NCBI GenBank assembly: GCA_002372545.1
Contig: DFHD01000010.1
Location: 1-14,776 of the forward strand
Length of the DNA stretch: 14,776 bases
Direction of reading: 5' to 3'
Origin: Lachnospiraceae bacterium UBA3732
Lineage (GTDB): Bacteria > Bacillota > Clostridia > Lachnospirales > Lachnospiraceae
Below are positions 7,935 to 14,032 of this stretch, in pieces. The number at the start of each line of letters is the position of its first letter. Position 1 is the first letter of the stretch. The translations under genes were made by a program, and so were the position numbers. Below the pieces are notes generated by a model. That model was not told where the DNA came from. It saw only the letters and a program-made list of their open reading frames with translations, and ran no database searches.

Positions 7935-9302
7935 TCAGTCTACCTTCGGCATGGCCGAAATGGACTTCTGCAGCTCCTCATCCGTGGGGATATAATCGCT
8001 CATTTCCCCGTCGTTGTATTTCTGGTAGGCCACCATATCAAAGTAGCCTGTACCGGTAAGGCCGAATACGATATTCTTTTCTTCTCCGGTCTCCTTGCAC
8101 TTCAGCGCCTCGTCAATGGCTACGCGGATCGCATGGCTGGATTCCGGCGCGGGAAGGATACCCTCCACCCGGGCAAATGTCTCAGCCGCCCGGAATACGC
8201 TGGTCTGTTCAACGCTTCTTGCCTTAACCAGACCCTGATCGTAAAGCTCGGAAACCACACTGCTCATGCCATGGTACCGGAGTCCGCCCGCATGGTTGGC
8301 AGAGGGTATAAAGCCGCTGCCCAGGGTATACATCTTTGCCAGCGGGCATACCTTTCCGGTGTCGCAGAAGTCATAGGCATATACGCCTCTGGTCAGACTC
8401 GGGCAGGATGCCGGCTCAACCGCAATAAGCTCGTAATCCGCCTCTCCCCTCAGCATCTCTCCGACAAAGGGAGAAATAAGACCGCCAAGATTGGAGCCGC
8501 CGCCTGCACAGCCGATCACCATATCCGCCTTAATGCCGTACTTATCCAGAGCCGCCTTTGTCTCCAGACCGATCACGGACTGGTGCAGCAGAACCTGGGA
8601 AAGCACCGATCCAAGAACATAACGGTATCCCTCCTGGCTCATCGCCGCCTCAACAGCCTCGGAAATGGCACAGCCAAGGCTTCCTGTCGTACCCGGAAAC
8701 TCTGCATTGATCTTTCTGCCGACCTCTGTATTCATAGACGGCGAGGGCGTAACCTTCGCCCCGTAGGTCCGCATTACTTCCCGACGGAAGGGCTTCTGCT
8801 CATAAGAAACCTTAACCATATACACCTGGCAGTCCAGGTCAAAGTAGGAGCATGCCATGGAAAGCGCCGTGCCCCACTGTCCCGCGCCGGTTTCTGTGGT
8901 AACACCCTTAAGTCCCTGCTTCTTGGCATAATATGCCTGCGCAATGGCGGAATTCAGCTTGTGGCTGCCGGAGGTATTGTTTCCTTCGAACTTATAATAA
9001 ATGTGAGCCGGTGTGTCCAGCTTTTTCTCCAGACAGTACGCCCTGACCAGCGGTGAGGGACGGTACATCCTGTAGAAATCCCGGATTTCCTGGGGAATGT
9101 CGAAATATGCCGTTGTATCATCCAGCTCCTGTCTCGCGAGCTCTGTGCAGAAGATACCGGAAAGCTCCTCCAGCGTCACGGGCTTAAGCGTGCCCGGATT
9201 TAAAATGGGGGCCGGCTTCTTCTTCATATCTGCCCGCACATTGTACCACTGCCGGGGCATTTCCTTTTCTTCCAGATAAATCTTATAGGGGATCTCGTTC
9301 AT
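7935..9302 (-). CDS. trpB: TrpB2-type tryptophan synthase beta chain (PLP enzyme)
   Basis: This enzyme condenses indole with L-serine to give L-tryptophan, using pyridoxal phosphate. The 455 residues carry the B2-subgroup signature: a long N-terminus ending in MPRQWYN, the PLP lysine Lys115 in EGNNTSGSHKLNSA, TETGAGQWG around the catalytic Glu (Trp where ordinary TrpB has His), and the phosphate-binding GCAGGGSN loop. TrpB2 proteins often stand apart from trpA, as here. That fits indole scavenging or salvage, although some act with a TrpA encoded elsewhere. The ATG at 9302 keeps the N-terminal region expected in TrpB2; the nearest ribosome site (AAGGA) is about 13 nt away, which is long. The gene has a candidate promoter at 9395-9423 and ends at a clear terminator. 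No T-box or leader peptide is visible upstream. Confidence 0.95.
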   Translation of the reverse strand: MNEIPYKIYLEEKEMPRQWYNVRADMKKKPAPILNPGTLKPVTLEELSGIFCTELARQELDDTTAYFDIPQEIRDFYRMYRPSPLVRAYCLEKKLDTPAHIYYKFEGNNTSGSHKLNSAIAQAYYAKKQGLKGVTTETGAGQWGTALSMACSYFDLDCQVYMVKVSYEQKPFRREVMRTYGAKVTPSPSMNTEVGRKINAEFPGTTGSLGCAISEAVEAAMSQEGYRYVLGSVLSQVLLHQSVIGLETKAALDKYGIKADMVIGCAGGGSNLGGLISPFVGEMLRGEADYELIAVEPASCPSLTRGVYAYDFCDTGKVCPLAKMYTLGSGFIPSANHAGGLRYHGMSSVVSELYDQGLVKARSVEQTSVFRAAETFARVEGILPAPESSHAIRVAIDEALKCKETGEEKNIVFGLTGTGYFDMVAYQKYNDGEMSDYIPTDEELQKSISAMPKVD

Positions 9303-9338
9303 TTTTTCTTTTTATTCCTTTCCTTATGCTTCGCTGTC

Positions 9339-9356
9339 GGTAACTGTCCGGTTACC
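9339..9356 (-). other. Perfect hairpin in the trpB2 leader
   Basis: GGTAAC and GTTACC form a 6-bp perfect stem around a 6-nt loop on the minus strand, about 37 nt before the trpB2 start. No T-run follows, so it is not a terminator. It may affect leader stability or translation. Confidence 0.4.
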
Positions 9357-9377
9357 TCTGATTTATGCATTTACATG

Positions 9378-9390
9378 ATGTCCGGGACAT
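9378..9390. promoter_or_regulatory. Palindrome at the predicted trpB2 transcription start (possible operator)
   Basis: ATGTCC-c-GGACAT is a perfect 6+1+6 inverted repeat. It starts 4 bp past the -10 box of the trpB2 promoter candidate, so a bound protein would block initiation there. It could equally be a short RNA stem. The regulator is unknown. Confidence 0.4.
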
Positions 9391-9394
9391 TAGG

Positions 9395-9423
9395 CTTATA
9401 CCCTATTATCCCTGCCATTACAA
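9395..9423 (-). promoter_or_regulatory. Candidate promoter for trpB2
   Basis: On the minus strand TTGTAA (9423-9418) and TATAAG (9400-9395) are separated by 17 bp. The -10 box matches 5 of 6 and the -35 box 4 of 6. The -35 box overlaps the stop codon of the phosphoribosyltransferase gene. Confidence 0.5.
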
Positions 9424-10056
9424 TATATTCAGCCCGTTGGCGGATACCAGTCCATCCAGCTTTACGCCCTTCTGGCAGGCCGGGCAGGCATGAGACTGCC
9501 AGGAGCTGTAGCCTTCGATATCATCCTGATGGAAGATCGTATTCACTTCATGCCCCTCCACCGAATCTACTGCGGAGAATATGGCGGATACGCCTGTGAT
9601 CTTTCCGCCGTAATACTCGATGCATTCCATCGCCTTCTCAATGGTATGACCTGTGGTTGCTGTAGCCAGAAGAAGGAGAATATTCTTCCCCCTGATCATG
9701 ATCGGCACCACGTTGTCACGGAAGGTCAGCTGACCCACCGCATTCTGTTCCGGCGTGATCACATAGATCGTGCCATGATGATTCATGCACATGATGCCGG
9801 ATTCGGAAAGCTCATCCGCCAGATACGCGCCGATCACATCGGTACCATCCAGGCAGACGATGGCATCCACAACCGTAGTAGCCATGTAGCTGGACGCCAT
9901 GGACTTCGCTACTGCCTTTGCCTCGCTGCTTCTGGCCTTGAGCGTTGTAAGATCGATATAATAGTTGATATGAGATGAACTGGTGGCGAAATGCCCCTGG
10001 GTCACCTTCAGTGTGATCAGATTATTATAAGGGGATGTGATCCGGAAATTCTGCAT
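9418..10056 (-). CDS. PyrE-like phosphoribosyltransferase-family protein with a non-standard PRPP loop
   Basis: The 212-residue protein has a type I phosphoribosyltransferase fold pattern. The N-terminal part contains GHFATSSSHINYYIDL, the middle VDAIVCLDGTDVIGAYLADEL, and the PRPP-loop region reads NILLLLATATTGHTIEKAMECIEYYGG. Active orotate phosphoribosyltransferases have two acidic residues just before TTG (as in EDVVTTG); here they are Ala-Thr. The C-terminus has SHACPACQKG, a CxxC that could bind metal. Similar proteins in Clostridia are often labelled orotate phosphoribosyltransferase, but the missing acidic pair makes that reaction doubtful; a regulatory or different transferase role is possible. 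The start is secure: AGGAGG lies 7 nt upstream of ATG 10056. A good promoter sits just before the gene; trpB2 follows after 115 bp. No other pyrimidine gene is near. Confidence 0.75.
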   Translation of the reverse strand: MQNFRITSPYNNLITLKVTQGHFATSSSHINYYIDLTTLKARSSEAKAVAKSMASSYMATTVVDAIVCLDGTDVIGAYLADELSESGIMCMNHHGTIYVITPEQNAVGQLTFRDNVVPIMIRGKNILLLLATATTGHTIEKAMECIEYYGGKITGVSAIFSAVDSVEGHEVNTIFHQDDIEGYSSWQSHACPACQKGVKLDGLVSANGLNIL

Positions 10057-10113
10057 ACTTTTACCTCCTTGCCGGGCCTTTGGCCATTTTCCTTTTCAGA
10101 ACTTAACATTATC

Positions 10114-10142
10114 ATTATAATGTTTTTTTTGCAAAATAACAA
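10114..10142 (-). promoter_or_regulatory. Candidate promoter for the phosphoribosyltransferase gene
   Basis: On the minus strand TTGTTA (10142-10137), a 17-bp spacer rich in A, and a perfect TATAAT (10119-10114). It starts just past the stop of the upstream small gene and about 60 nt before the start codon. Confidence 0.7.
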
Positions 10143-10146
10143 CCCG

Positions 10147-10575
10147 TCAGGCGTTTTGGTCTCTTTTGATCTTGGAAACCAGATTCAGCGCATCCACAAC
10201 CTGCTGCTTTCCATACACGAGGAAAATCTGATCGGTAACCCATTGGTAGATTGCTTTCTCTTCCTCATCCAGGCTGCCCCCCTTATTCAGGGCATAAACA
10301 ACCTCAACCTTTCCGCCCATGGACACGGTGTATTCATAGCTCAGCTCTTCGCCTGCCTCCCTGCCGGAATCATAGATTACCCTGGTCAGGCCGTTTCCCC
10401 GGGAATACATCCCCTCGGGGAAATCCAGCCTGAGACTGGTTTTGCTGAAGCCCATATCCACCGCCAACGCAGCATAATCATCCGGCTCCGGATAGGATAA
10501 AGCAGCCTCATGTGTATACTTATACAAAAATTCTCTTATGTCCCGATATACCTTTTCTTTATTCATTTTCATCAT
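10147..10575 (-). CDS. Small cytosolic protein of unknown function, coupled to the lipoprotein gene
   Basis: The 142-residue protein has no signal peptide or membrane segment. It is acidic, has a helical N-terminus (KVYRDIREFLYKYTHEAAL), a mixed middle with YSRGNGLTRVIYDSGREAGEELSYEY, and a C-terminal helix (IYQWVTDQIFLVYGKQQVVDALNLVSKI). The sequence ends in a helix of the kind that often links a sensory domain to an output domain. I have a weak impression of the N-terminal domains of clostridial GGDEF proteins, without the GGDEF part; this is not established. The start ATG at 10575 overlaps the upstream stop as ATGA, with GGAGG 4 nt before it; a second ATG at 10572 has better 7-nt spacing. 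Translational coupling to the lipoprotein gene is likely, so the two may act together. Confidence 0.8.
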   Translation of the reverse strand: MMKMNKEKVYRDIREFLYKYTHEAALSYPEPDDYAALAVDMGFSKTSLRLDFPEGMYSRGNGLTRVIYDSGREAGEELSYEYTVSMGGKVEVVYALNKGGSLDEEEKAIYQWVTDQIFLVYGKQQVVDALNLVSKIKRDQNA

Positions 10576-12143
10576 TCGGCCTCCACACTATCCTCACTGA
10601 CCAGGAAGGTGAAGTAGGTATCCGGGTAAGGCTCCTCCTTAAGCGTGAAATGCCACCATTCCTCTGCCAGCGGTTTGAATCCGTGATTTAACATTGCTTC
10701 TCTCAGGATCATCCGGTTATTATACTGCTCCTCTGTGATCTCCGTATAATCCGGATGTGACAGCTCGCCGAAGTAATCAAATGTGCCGCCCATATCCACC
10801 TCTTTCTCCAGCTTCATATCAAAAAGCGTGAGGTCGACAGTGCTTCCCCGGCTGTGACCGGAATGCGCATCTATATAGCCCTGTTCAAAAAGAACCGACT
10901 TATCCAGCTCCGGATAGAAATACTCTTTCATTTGGGTATCGTCAATATCCTCGGCCCACCGCACAAAATGATTAACGGCCATCTGCGGACGATAGGCATC
11001 AAATATCTTAAGCCTGTAGCCCTTTTCACGCAGCTCGTCGCTTACTTCTTTCAGCCTTGCCGCCGCCTCTTTTGTCAGAAGCGCAACCGGCTCCTCATAT
11101 CCATCCACCCTGTCACCGACAAAGTTATATGTGGAATAATAACGGATCTCCAGAATGGCATCCGGAACCGCATCGCTCAGAAGAACGAAATCCGAAGAGT
11201 CATTGGAAAGCTTCGTTCCATCCTCTGCATATGTGGTCTCCGGCTGATTGCTTTCGGCATCTGTCGGGCTGCCTTTTTCGCCGGCATCCTCATTCTTCTC
11301 AACCTTCTGAATATCTTCCGACTGATCCACTGCAAGGTCAAAGCCATCGAACATTTCATTGCCGGGGATGATCATTTCGAAGCCGTCTGTATAGTCCCAG
11401 GCTATATCGGCAGAATCTATGCTGAGGCCGAGTACATGTCCGCCCTTTGTCTTATCCTCAGATACAAAGTGAAGATGCCACCCGGTAGCATTCATCTTAT
11501 CCATATACGCCGGGCAGTAAAGGCCGACGACCGTACCATTTATGTTTTCGTAATCAAAGAAGGTCTGATCCGTTTCCAAAACCTCGGCAAGCGGCTTATA
11601 GGGCTCCTCCTGTGCATATTCGCTTCTGACATGCATTTCCTTAAACGTACCGTCGATCCGGATAAAGTAGAATCTGTTTGCGCCCAGCTCCTTCGCCTTC
11701 TGATCCAGCTCAGCCTGCAGGCCTGCCACATCACCGATCCCTTCCAGCTTCGCTTTCTCATCCTGATCGAAGAAGGTCACATTGGAGAAGGGGATCGTTT
11801 CATCATCCGGAACCTCCTCAACACTGCCATCCGAAGCTGCGCGGTATACCTTACCGTCCACCATGATCAGTTCGCCATTCAGCCGGTTGAATGTACCAAT
11901 GCCGATATCTCCGCGTTCCTTCAATTCCCCGACAGTAATGCTTCCGTTGTAATCTCCGAGCGTCAGCCCCTGAAGGAGCGAAACCTGGTAGATGGTCTCT
12001 CTGTCATATTGCGTTTCCGCTGCTGCCTCTGTGCTTTCTTCTTTCTTATCCTCCTGCTTCTCCTTTGAGCCGCAGCCGGTAAGCGCAAGCAGCATAGAAA
12101 GCGAAACCGCAGCCGCCTTTATTCTCAAACTGTGTTTTTTCAT
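10572..12143 (-). CDS. Predicted lipoprotein: acetolactate decarboxylase domain fused to VanX-type D-Ala-D-Ala dipeptidase domain
   Basis: This 523-residue protein has a lipoprotein signal (MKKHSLRIK, hydrophobic stretch, LALTGC with Cys24), so it should be anchored outside the membrane. After a Glu/Lys/Ala-rich spacer, residues ~50-285 form an acetolactate decarboxylase (AlsD/BudA) domain, which converts acetolactate to acetoin and CO2. The zinc ligands His223, His225 and His236 (HxH plus His after 11) are present, and Glu91, Arg173 and Glu282 are probable active-site residues. After an acidic linker (~285-315), residues ~320-515 form an M15D dipeptidase domain: DAYRP (Arg385), SGHSRGSTVD (His430, Asp437) and EWWH (Glu495, His498), all VanX catalytic and zinc residues. 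The start ATG 12143 is chosen because AGGAG lies 7 nt upstream and the signal peptide begins there; an upstream in-frame start at 12185 would spoil the signal. The 3' end overlaps the next gene by ATGA. Confidence 0.92.
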   Translation of the reverse strand: MKKHSLRIKAAAVSLSMLLALTGCGSKEKQEDKKEESTEAAAETQYDRETIYQVSLLQGLTLGDYNGSITVGELKERGDIGIGTFNRLNGELIMVDGKVYRAASDGSVEEVPDDETIPFSNVTFFDQDEKAKLEGIGDVAGLQAELDQKAKELGANRFYFIRIDGTFKEMHVRSEYAQEEPYKPLAEVLETDQTFFDYENINGTVVGLYCPAYMDKMNATGWHLHFVSEDKTKGGHVLGLSIDSADIAWDYTDGFEMIIPGNEMFDGFDLAVDQSEDIQKVEKNEDAGEKGSPTDAESNQPETTYAEDGTKLSNDSSDFVLLSDAVPDAILEIRYYSTYNFVGDRVDGYEEPVALLTKEAAARLKEVSDELREKGYRLKIFDAYRPQMAVNHFVRWAEDIDDTQMKEYFYPELDKSVLFEQGYIDAHSGHSRGSTVDLTLFDMKLEKEVDMGGTFDYFGELSHPDYTEITEEQYNNRMILREAMLNHGFKPLAEEWWHFTLKEEPYPDTYFTFLVSEDSVEAE

Positions 12144-12150
12144 AGCTGGT

Positions 12151-12155
12151 CTCCT
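12151..12155 (-). promoter_or_regulatory. Ribosome binding site that decides the lipoprotein start
   Basis: AGGAG on the minus strand lies 7 nt before ATG 12143 and selects the start that gives a clean lipoprotein signal peptide over the longer open frame. Confidence 0.8.
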
Positions 12156-12380
12156 AATCAAAACTTCCATAAATTCATCTATCACTATTTAGCAAAATCC
12201 AATCCCGGGGAATCAAGCCGGAACGCAGTTAAACCAGTCATCGATTCCTAAATAACCGGAACGAATGCTTGCCTGCTTAGCCTGACAGCACAGTTCCCAA
12301 AGCCTCAGCGCTGGATTTCAAAAAGATAAAACGGATTCTGTGACAACTGATATATGATTTGATTTTAATACTACAAGTGA

Positions 12381-12403
12381 TAAAAATCAAGGAACGCTGT
12401 TCC
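12381..12403 (-). terminator. Weak intrinsic terminator after the EFR1-type gene
   Basis: GGAAC-AGC-GTTCC forms a 5-bp stem with a 3-nt loop on the minus strand, followed by TTGATTTTTA. The stem is short, so efficiency is doubtful, but it is in the expected place. Confidence 0.4.
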
Positions 12404-12539
12404 GTCTCTGGCCGGCGACCTACTGCATCTCCAATAAAATGATACAGACTAATGCGCTGCTTATCTCTTGTTTCTTTATCCCAGACATCCGTTTTCAGGA
12501 TCCGCTCAAACCACTCATCAATCTTCTTCAGCGCATGTT

Positions 12540-13322
12540 TCAGCGTCTTTTTCCAGCGTCTTTTTTCACATAGTTGCCGATCTTATACATTTTTTTCCCC
12601 TTTGTTATTTCGCCGTATTCGATCGCATTAAACGGACAGTTGGCAATACAGGCCATACAATGTGCGCAGTTCCCCTTCCACTCGGGCTTTTTATCTTTTA
12701 ACGATATCCTGTTTAGCGGGCATAACCTTACACATTTCCCGCACCCCACACATTGATCCGTCGCATGGAAGGGCTCTGTCTTATGTTTAAATCTTACCCA
12801 CACAGGATTAAACGGAAGGGTGATGATTCTTTCGAAAAATGTAATCCTTCTCGCTCTTAGTTTTTTCCCTTTCTTAATGACCCTTACAACCCCCGGAAGC
12901 GTTTTGCAGGAATCAATTATTCTTTCTTTGTTTTCTTCATCTGTCAGAAGCTTGTACCTTTTACTGATCGGATAGTTTCTCGGCATTTTAAACTGGTGAT
13001 GACCCATATAGATCATTTTTTTATTCCTGATCATTTTCTTCGCGAGATATCCCGATATGCCATCATACCCTCCGCTTGTAAAGATAAAATACACTTTTTT
13101 ATTACCGGTCAACGGAACCTTCTTTATGTAATCAGCAAAAAACCGCGGCATCTCGCAAACATGAACCGGCGCGCAGATGATAAAGGGCCTGGACGATTCA
13201 ATAGGCGAATAGTCGCGGGATCTGATACGCGTAAGCAGATTTAACGCTTCATCATTTAATCGCTTCGCAATCTGTTTGGCTATGAATTCCGTATTTCCTG
13301 TTGCTGAAAAATATACTACCAC
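12540..13322 (-). CDS. EFR1-family protein: flavodoxin-like domain plus two 4Fe-4S clusters
   Basis: The 260-residue protein begins with a flavodoxin-type FMN-binding loop, SATGNT (6-11), and a flavodoxin-like fold through about residue 160 (FIFTSGGYDGISGYLAKKM). It ends in a 2[4Fe-4S] ferredoxin module: Cys191, 194, 197, 201 (CVGCGKCVRLCP) and Cys219, 222, 225, 229 (CAHCMACIANCP). Such proteins are thought to carry electrons in anaerobes; the partner is not evident here. The start is GTG at 13322, supported by AGGAGG 7 nt upstream. The C-terminus (KKDAGKRR) lies in a 13/14-bp tandem repeat next to an A6 run and may be frameshifted. A broken small gene ends 11 nt upstream of the start, just before the ribosome site, suggesting an older operon. 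Confidence 0.9.
   Translation of the reverse strand: MVVYFSATGNTEFIAKQIAKRLNDEALNLLTRIRSRDYSPIESSRPFIICAPVHVCEMPRFFADYIKKVPLTGNKKVYFIFTSGGYDGISGYLAKKMIRNKKMIYMGHHQFKMPRNYPISKRYKLLTDEENKERIIDSCKTLPGVVRVIKKGKKLRARRITFFERIITLPFNPVWVRFKHKTEPFHATDQCVGCGKCVRLCPLNRISLKDKKPEWKGNCAHCMACIANCPFNAIEYGEITKGKKMYKIGNYVKKDAGKRR
12541..12567. repeat. Short tandem repeat at the 3' end of the EFR1-type gene
   Basis: Plus-strand units CAGCGTCTTTTTC (12541-12553) and CAGCGTCTTTTTTC (12554-12567) are identical except for five versus six T residues. A degenerate third unit, CAGCGCATGTTT, precedes them. Neither 13 nor 14 is a multiple of three, so gain or loss of a unit shifts the frame. Confidence 0.85.
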
Positions 13323-13333
13323 GCTTCTTCCTC

Positions 13334-13553
13334 CTATTTCCTGTAAAGGTGCTTGATCATTTTCCTTGTTACAGACGTTGGGATTTTATTCCGCTATTTC
13401 ATCATTGCATTTATTATGCTATCCATATTCGATTCATTCAAATATCCCGAGGGAAGCTTTCCTTTTCCCTTTGGATATTTCAGTTTTTCCCTGTTTATCA
13501 AGTATAAATATGATATGTCTGTTTTTTATCGAAAATGATATCTTACCCTTCAT
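13334..13553 (-). pseudogene. Broken small gene upstream of the EFR1-type gene (frameshift plus in-frame TAG)
   Basis: ATG at 13553 overlaps the end of the preceding small gene and has GAGAGG about 8 nt upstream. It starts MKGKISFSIK and then hits an A6 run. Removing one A moves it to a frame reading TDISYLYLINREKLKYPKG and then SGYLNESNMDSIINAMMK up to TAG at 13394-13396. The same frame continues past that TAG as RNKIPTSVTRKMIKHLYRK to a second TAG at 13334-13336, just before the GGAGG of the next gene, where an operon gene would normally end. The segment thus looks like one gene of about 70 codons carrying two lesions. I do not recognise the family. The continuous unshifted frame from ATG 13553 would give only 39 residues. 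Confidence 0.4.
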
Positions 13554-13668
13554 CCTTATTTCCTCTCAAATAATGGTGAGCGAGCATAAAAAACTCTGTG
13601 GGATCTGTAATAATCTTTCTTTTCCCCTCATTGATCACCTTAACAGAAAAGTCTTTTCCAAAATCCAT
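13543..13668 (-). CDS. Very small hypothetical protein or C-terminal remnant
   Basis: From ATG 13668 this frame gives 41 residues (MDFGKDFSVKV, then ITDPTEFFMLAHHYLRGNK) with ordinary amino-acid usage. A TTG at 13680 with GGGG about 7 nt upstream would add four residues. The same frame runs upstream without a break to the TAA at 13696-13698 that ends the preceding frame. It may therefore be the tail of a longer gene cut by a stop. The stop overlaps the ATG of the next broken gene. Family unknown. It reads like coding sequence but may not be functional. Confidence 0.4.
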   Translation of the reverse strand: MDFGKDFSVKVINEGKRKIITDPTEFFMLAHHYLRGNKDEG

Positions 13669-13695
13669 GGCATGGTGCAAAGTATTTCCCCAGAT

Positions 13696-13842
13696 TTATT
13701 TTAGCAACCGCATTACTCTATCCTGAACAATCTCGTTCAGTCTGTCTAATTTGTCGCCGGGTTCTTTAGTAAAGTATACCATATTTCCCCGAAAAACTTC
13801 ACCCATTATTTGTTGCGCTTTTATTTCGCTTATAATGTCCAG
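13696..13842 (-). pseudogene. Shifted-frame 3' half of the 77-residue immunity-like gene
   Basis: After the intact frame of the gene starting at 14032 turns into unlikely residues (KRNKSATNNG), the +1 frame reads SEIKAQQIMGEVFRGNM and then VYFTKEPGDKLDRLNEIVQD up to TAA at 13696-13698. That has the composition of a normal protein end. Deleting one base near 13830 (in ATTATA) would give one protein of about 111 residues. The span 13696-14032 is 337 bp, one more than a multiple of three, which agrees with a single-base insertion. Confidence 0.5.
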
Positions 13843-14032
13843 TCATATAAAACTCTACGGTTGGAACTCTAGCACCATCCTCTTTTCGAATAATTGCAGG
13901 AGCATAGAATCCTCCAATATCATCTTCATGTGCAGTATTACAAAACATCCACACTTCCGGATACTCAACGCAGCGATCAATTCCCTCAAGATAAACCTTA
14001 GCTATTTCTATAGCCTCTTCATATGTAATCAT
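13799..14032 (-). CDS. Small protein resembling Imm35/YrhB-type immunity proteins, probably frameshifted
   Basis: The frame as read gives 77 residues: MITYEEAIEIAKVYLEGID, an acidic middle with EYPEVWMFCNT, then FYAPAIIRKEDGARVPTVEFYMTG. The start pattern (YEEAIEIAKVYL) and the W-x-F strand remind me of Imm35/YrhB-like immunity proteins, which protect against polymorphic toxins. This is a weak resemblance, not an assignment. The ATG at 14032 overlaps the TGA of the upstream gene (ATGA), with GAGG 4 nt before it, so translation is probably coupled. The last ten residues look out of frame, and a protein-like continuation exists in the +1 frame. No toxin gene is in the window. Confidence 0.6.
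   Translation of the reverse strand: MITYEEAIEIAKVYLEGIDRCVEYPEVWMFCNTAHEDDIGGFYAPAIIRKEDGARVPTVEFYMTGHYKRNKSATNNG

Larger units (their letters stand above)
12144..12539. other. Gene-poor interval between the lipoprotein gene and the EFR1-type gene
   Basis: No confident gene on either strand. The right part (about 12400-12539) contains a protein-like open frame continuing from the end of the EFR1-type gene, described separately. A small hairpin with a T-rich tail lies at 12381-12403. The left part (12144-12380) should carry the promoter of the lipoprotein gene, but I see only weak box pairs, such as TTGATT and CTAAAT 18 bp apart. A 7-mer GTTCCGG occurs twice within about 40 bp; no other repeat stands out. 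Confidence 0.5.
12277..12569 (-). pseudogene. Open frame continuing past the EFR1-type stop: possible frameshifted C-terminus
   Basis: Directly after the EFR1-type reading frame ends, a second minus-strand frame stays open down to TAA at 12277-12279. It has no good start codon. Its first half reads like real protein (WKKTLKHALKKIDEWFERIL, then TDVWDKETRDKQRISLYHF), with an amphipathic helix. One extra A in the A6 run at 12561-12566 would join it to the upstream protein. The second half (after about 12400) looks less protein-like and overlaps a terminator-like hairpin. It is either a decayed C-terminal extension or the remnant of a separate small gene. Confidence 0.35.

Noticed and set aside
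9303..9417. T-box or trp attenuator before trpB2
   Set aside because: There is no T-box consensus, no Trp-rich leader peptide and no terminator-type T-run; only short hairpins are present.
10075..10085. GGCC-TTT-GGCC mini-hairpin before the phosphoribosyltransferase gene
   Set aside because: The 4-bp stem is too short and common to interpret.
10572..12143. VanX domain as a sign of a vancomycin-resistance cluster
   Set aside because: No vanH, ligase, or two-component regulator is nearby, and the domain is on an exported lipoprotein, whereas resistance VanX works in the cytoplasm.
13394..13396. In-frame TAG as evidence for stop-codon recoding
   Set aside because: TAG ends addB and the rightmost partial gene in the normal way, so ordinary gene decay is simpler.
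13366..13704. Plus-strand 112-codon open frame in the AT-rich region
   Set aside because: It lies opposite several minus-strand frames with better protein character and has no ribosome site; its hydrophobic composition is typical of an antisense shadow.
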